Of a stretch of DNA of 64,000 nucleotides, positions 63,227 through 64,000 are shown piece after piece (position 1 is the first letter of the stretch; every line of letters starts with the position of its first letter). A program made the translations under genes and the position numbers. Origin of the DNA: JAAZMI01 sp050948785 (GTDB taxonomy: Bacteria > Bacillota > Dethiobacteria > DTU022 > UBA8154). The stretch covers positions 186,001 to 250,000 of the forward strand of contig JBMNEM010000008.1 of the NCBI GenBank assembly GCA_050948785.1. The letters are read 5' to 3'. The notes below the pieces were generated by a model. The model was not told the origin of the DNA. It saw only the letters and a list, made by a program, of their open reading frames with translations, and searched no databases.

Positions 63227-64000
63227 TTGAAACTCATTATTTTGATCACCAGGCCAGAAAGCGCTCTGCGGACAATCACGAACTTTATTCCGGAAGATTA
63301 TCTCCTGCTGGAGGGTACGGTTGATAAAAAAGGGCTGCAGATGCTTGTGGAGATCGCCTCCGGCGTGGTTTTGGTCGACAGCAGCATACCGGGTGTTCTG
63401 TCTTGGCTGGAAGAAGCGCAGCGCCTCCGGCCGGACCTGACCTATCTGGGTCTTGCCGGTGCAGCTAATGGTGCTCTTTCTATAGCCGGGGCAGAGTGCT
63501 TTTATGATTTAATTTTGGCACCTTTTAAGGCCCAAAATGTCCGTATGGTTTTGGAGCGCACCCTGGAAAGAGAGCGGCTGCGTTGGGAAGTGGAGAATTT
63601 TAAACAAATGCACACAGCAGTAAGGGCACCTGCCAATAAACCTGTTGCGGCAAATCATGCTTATCCGGCGCATTATAACAGAGAACGGGTTTTGTGTGAA
63701 TTTTCCCGGGCCTTTAATAATAATTTTGATCAAAACCGCTTTCTGGAACTTTTTATGAATGCTGTTATGGAACTTGTTCCTGTGGGTAAGTTATCAATTT
63801 TACTCTACGAGGAAAACCTGGCAGAGTATAAAATTGCGGCACAAAGGGGGCTGGACCCTGACCTTTGTGCCGGGCTGCGTTTCAAACCCTCCGCAGACCT
63901 GCTCCTCTGGCTGGCCCGGGAAGGGCGCATCCTGCACCACGGGGAAATTTCTATAGCCCCTGCTGCCCCCCTTAGTGGTATTCAGGGAGAGATGCGGCTG
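63227..64000 (+). CDS. Receiver-like/GAF domain protein, partial (runs off the window)
   Basis: An open frame of 258 codons from TTG 63227 to the last base, with no stop. The first about 115 residues (KLIILITRPESALRTI, VVLVDSSIPGVLSWLEEA, YDLILAPFKAQNVRMVLERTLERE) resemble a degenerate response-regulator receiver with a central VLVDSS. After a linker a GAF-like domain begins (FLELFMNAVMELVPVGKLSILLYEE). It is 71 nt downstream of the kinase gene and likely in the same operon. AAAGGGGAAG lies about 10 nt upstream. Confidence 0.7.
   Translation, partial: MKLIILITRPESALRTITNFIPEDYLLLEGTVDKKGLQMLVEIASGVVLVDSSIPGVLSWLEEAQRLRPDLTYLGLAGAANGALSIAGAECFYDLILAPFKAQNVRMVLERTLERERLRWEVENFKQMHTAVRAPANKPVAANHAYPAHYNRERVLCEFSRAFNNNFDQNRFLELFMNAVMELVPVGKLSILLYEENLAEYKIAAQRGLDPDLCAGLRFKPSADLLLWLAREGRILHHGEISIAPAAPLSGIQGEMRL

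Noticed and set aside
63160..63324. A frame starting ATG 63160 as the gene after the histidine kinase
   Set aside because: It stops at 63322-63324 and has low-complexity Gly/Lys content. The overlapping frame from 63227 stays open to the window end and has domain-like sequence.
1..64000. CRISPR arrays, tRNA, rRNA genes or a replication origin
   Set aside because: No regularly spaced repeats, cloverleaf sequences, rRNA segments or DnaA-box clusters were noticed. Only visual reading was possible, so a tRNAscan and CRISPR search would settle it.

Overview
The window is a chromosomal segment from a low-to-mid GC, endospore-forming Bacillota, probably a Clostridia of the Peptococcales/Desulfotomaculum kind. 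The evidence is a SpoIIM-like protein, the sporulation membrane protein YtaF, a Stp/PrkC pair plus IreB, a Gram-positive-type rib operon, PolA without a proofreading active site, strong AGGAGG ribosome sites and many GTG/TTG starts. No rRNA, tRNA or CRISPR array was seen. The species cannot be named from the sequence alone.

Layout. 1-8.0 kb: a divergent partial spoIIM, then the housekeeping run priA-def-fmt-DUF116-Zn peptidase-DUF6391-rsmB. 8.0-23.1 kb: an accessory region splitting rsmB from stp-prkC, which usually lie close together in related genomes. It holds an ABC exporter, a retropepsin-like protease with a small partner, lipoproteins, remnants of IS3, ISLre2 and REP/RAYT elements, a broken ScoMcrA-like HNH endonuclease, and a two-gene operon of a 1720-residue SF1 helicase/DUF559 nuclease/DUF3320 protein and an unrecognised 407-residue protein. 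23.2-38.3 kb: core genes again (stp, prkC, rsgA, rpe, ribD-ribE-ribBA-ribH, polA, mutM, ytaF, coaE, a lytic transglycosylase, an isocitrate dehydrogenase). 38.5-42.3 kb: an EamA transporter and two flavoproteins. 42.6-50.0 kb: a type I restriction-modification operon hsdM-hsdS-hsdR plus a YgjP-like metallopeptidase. 50.1-64 kb: alaS-ireB-aldo/keto reductase-ruvX-mltG, a class B PBP, a zinc/manganese-type ABC ATPase and permease, an atypical ketosynthase, a membrane histidine kinase and a partial GAF protein running off the end.

The most interesting part is the 14.0-21.0 kb block. The broken HNH endonuclease and the helicase operon carry the same 26-bp upstream element, exactly 57 nt before each start codon. 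The helicase copy adds a perfect 9-1-9 palindrome over its -10-like hexamer. This suggests a co-regulated anti-phage module whose second gene and architecture I cannot match to a named system.

Two caveats matter. Four otherwise intact genes (prkC, ribH, hsdM, hsdR) each carry one net +1 frameshift, so either the assembly has indel errors or several of these genes are broken. Two genes (rsgA and the PBP) have no canonical start codon where the protein should begin.
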